Positions 62,618 through 64,000 of a stretch of DNA of 64,000 nt are shown piece after piece. The stretch's first letter is position 1; each line of letters begins with the position of its first letter. The stretch comes from JAUILA01 sp050289805 (GTDB lineage Bacteria > Bacteroidota > Bacteroidia > Cytophagales > Cyclobacteriaceae), in contig JBNKGL010000004.1 of assembly GCA_050289805.1 (NCBI GenBank), positions 178,305-242,304 on the forward strand. The letters are read 5' to 3'. Position numbers and translations under genes: made by a program. The notes under the pieces were generated by a model. It was not told where the DNA came from, made no database searches, and was given only the letters and a program-made list of their open reading frames with translations.

Positions 62618-63946
62618 TTATTCTATTTTCTCATACGCTCCCTCGGCACTCAGGTGAAATCTCAAACTTTTCACTGATCCTTCCCTATTGCGGGTGAAGA
62701 TGTATGGAGATCGCCAGTTCTGTGTAATGCAGGTGGAATCATTTATTGCAAACAATTGAGCCTTGAAAGGGGCATTTTTCCCTGGTCTCACCCATGCGGT
62801 GTCCTGCTCGTATAAAATCTGGATTGTATCAAGTGGAAAATCAACACTTACATAAATGCCGTCCAGGTCATTTGGCATTGCCAGGCTGTCGGAAAAATCA
62901 ATTTTGCTATTCAGACTCCCACCACCATGCTCCTGATTGCATATTTCGCAATGTGAGTCTGGCATATTATTCAACACCAGGTGCTTTACAGGATAGGACG
63001 ATTTTAAAGCTGCAAAAATAGCAGCCAGATCTTCATCGGATAAATTCTTAAAGGAAATCCAGGGCATCCTGTAGTTGAGCTGACCACTTCGGCCAATGCC
63101 ATTGCGAAGCGCAGAAATAAAAGACTCCTCGGTCCATGCCCCGATTCCTGTTTCGTCTGAACTGATATTCGGGCTGACAATGTTTTTGTCCGGACCTTCC
63201 CTGCCAATCACAAACCCACCGCTCAGATCAGTTTTATGGCATCCCGAACAATGTGCCAGGTTCAGCAGATAGATACCCCGCTCAATCTGATTACTCATAT
63301 CCACAGTATTTTGGGATCTTACCCTTGGGTAAGCCCGCCCTTCAAATCTCCGTTCAAGCTGGTCACCAATTTTTCTGGACGGGATTTTATTTTTTACCGG
63401 CGGAACAGATCTTAGGTAAACAATGATCGAGGCAAGGTCTTCGTCAGCAAGAAATCTGAAATCAGTCCATGGCATGCCTCCTCTTCCCGGGGTCACCAGG
63501 GAACGGCCGTCGTGTCCCACTCCCTCCTGCATGGCACGCACAAGCATATCATCGGGCCAAAGGCCAATTCCGGTCTCTTCATCGGGTGTGAGGTTGGGCG
63601 CATAGAGATGCGTACTGTCGGTTGCATATCTAACGGCCCCACCGAACTTTTTGGCTAAATTCGGCGGTCCGCCGGGTTTTGTCTTGTCGGTCTCCGTATG
63701 ACATGTCATGCAATAAAGACCTTCCGTCAGGTATTTTCCCCGTGCAAGGCGTTCGGGTGTGGATTCAAATACAACATCAGTTAACTCCCGGCTGTATTTT
63801 GCCTTAAGTATTGTTCCGGATTTTACGGCTTCGTCAGAATCGGCGCTGTCTGCAGAAACGCCTGTGCAAAACTGAAGGCACAGGATGGCAAGCGCACACA
63901 GGTAAAACACAGGTCTTGACCTGGTGCTGGTGGGAAAATAAGGCAT
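62618..63946 (-). CDS. Diheme cytochrome c (alcohol/gluconate dehydrogenase subunit-like)
   Basis: A 442-residue exported protein with a signal peptide or anchor (about 12-30). Two c-type haem sites are visible: CMTCH (79-83) and CSGCH (233-237), each in a domain with the pattern NLTPDEETGIGLWPDDMLVRAMQ and NISSDETGIGAWTEESFISALR, and late Met ligands (GMPW and RMPW). A third CEICN (333-337) has no His and is not a haem site. The repeated cores resemble the cytochrome subunits of membrane alcohol or gluconate dehydrogenases, but no catalytic subunit lies in the window. The C-terminal ~90 residues are unassigned. Confidence 0.85.
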   Translation of the reverse strand: MPYFPTSTRSRPVFYLCALAILCLQFCTGVSADSADSDEAVKSGTILKAKYSRELTDVVFESTPERLARGKYLTEGLYCMTCHTETDKTKPGGPPNLAKKFGGAVRYATDSTHLYAPNLTPDEETGIGLWPDDMLVRAMQEGVGHDGRSLVTPGRGGMPWTDFRFLADEDLASIIVYLRSVPPVKNKIPSRKIGDQLERRFEGRAYPRVRSQNTVDMSNQIERGIYLLNLAHCSGCHKTDLSGGFVIGREGPDKNIVSPNISSDETGIGAWTEESFISALRNGIGRSGQLNYRMPWISFKNLSDEDLAAIFAALKSSYPVKHLVLNNMPDSHCEICNQEHGGGSLNSKIDFSDSLAMPNDLDGIYVSVDFPLDTIQILYEQDTAWVRPGKNAPFKAQLFAINDSTCITQNWRSPYIFTRNREGSVKSLRFHLSAEGAYEKIE

Positions 63947-64000
63947 CGTTCATGGTTGGTTAAGGTATTTCAATGTAGTTATATTTCAATCCATATACAA

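Noticed and set aside
1..64000. CRISPR arrays, tRNA/rRNA genes, insertion sequences or prophage
   Set aside because: I found no regularly spaced repeats, T-loop-like tRNA signatures, transposase, integrase or phage structural genes when reading the window.

Overview
The window looks like a continuous stretch of chromosome from a Bacteroidota bacterium, most likely order Cytophagales (Cyclobacteriaceae/Fulvivirgaceae-like). Reasons: the order nusB, YtxH, DUF1573, yajC, YbbR, coaE; a Bacteroidota-type long NusB; secreted DUF3857 transglutaminase-like proteins; Bacteroidota-style promoter elements (TAnnTTTG); almost no Shine-Dalgarno sequences; and G+C in the mid-40s % by eye. I saw no rRNA, tRNA, CRISPR array, transposase, integrase or phage gene. 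The region is gene-dense.

0-30 kb is mostly housekeeping. It holds an ABC exporter half, leucine dehydrogenase, nusB-YtxH-DUF1573, yajC-YbbR-coaE, a flippase-like protein with scpA, dxs with an alpha/beta hydrolase, radA, gpmI with a lipoprotein, MaoC, and a Gre-like protein with an FtsH. Two accessory groups sit here. One (12.9-16.9 kb, - strand) is a tight operon of a membrane di-iron hydroxylase, a Rieske protein, a VOC protein, a secreted unknown and a secreted amidohydrolase. The other (20.6-26.3 kb) is a run of three secreted DUF3857/transglutaminase-like paralogues, of which only the middle one keeps the catalytic cysteine.

31.6-39.4 kb is a cell-surface/polysaccharide region: a His/Tyr-rich secreted protein, a sulfotransferase, a GT-C glycosyltransferase, an O-antigen-ligase-like protein, an anchored clan GH-A-like glycosidase and a membrane EEP phosphohydrolase.

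39.4-61.1 kb is a sugar-acid and pentose catabolic island. A nine-gene - strand operon (uxuB, uxaE, uxuA, uxaC, kdgK, eda, dctP, dctQ, dctM) should import hexuronates by a TRAP transporter and convert galacturonate and glucuronate through fructuronate, mannonate and KDG to pyruvate and glyceraldehyde 3-phosphate. Next come a Nudix-fold regulator whose Nudix box has lost its catalytic residues, a DUF1080 plus Tat-exported Gfo/Idh/MocA pair, and an araB-araD-araA-galM operon. A BLUF blue-light sensor, a DJ-1/PfpI protein, a second GT-C-like membrane protein and a GH43 lipoprotein follow. This fits growth on pectin or arabinan side chains, although no SusC/SusD pair lies in the window. The last 3 kb hold a leishmanolysin-like lipoprotein protease and a diheme cytochrome c.

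Nine of the ten convergent gene pairs overlap or lie within 15 bp of each other. Clear intrinsic terminators occur only at a few sites (6.3, 32.4, 57.4, 58.0 and 62.5 kb). The regulatory signal most worth testing is a 10-bp GC-rich inverted repeat followed by a T7 run just upstream of the hexuronate operon.
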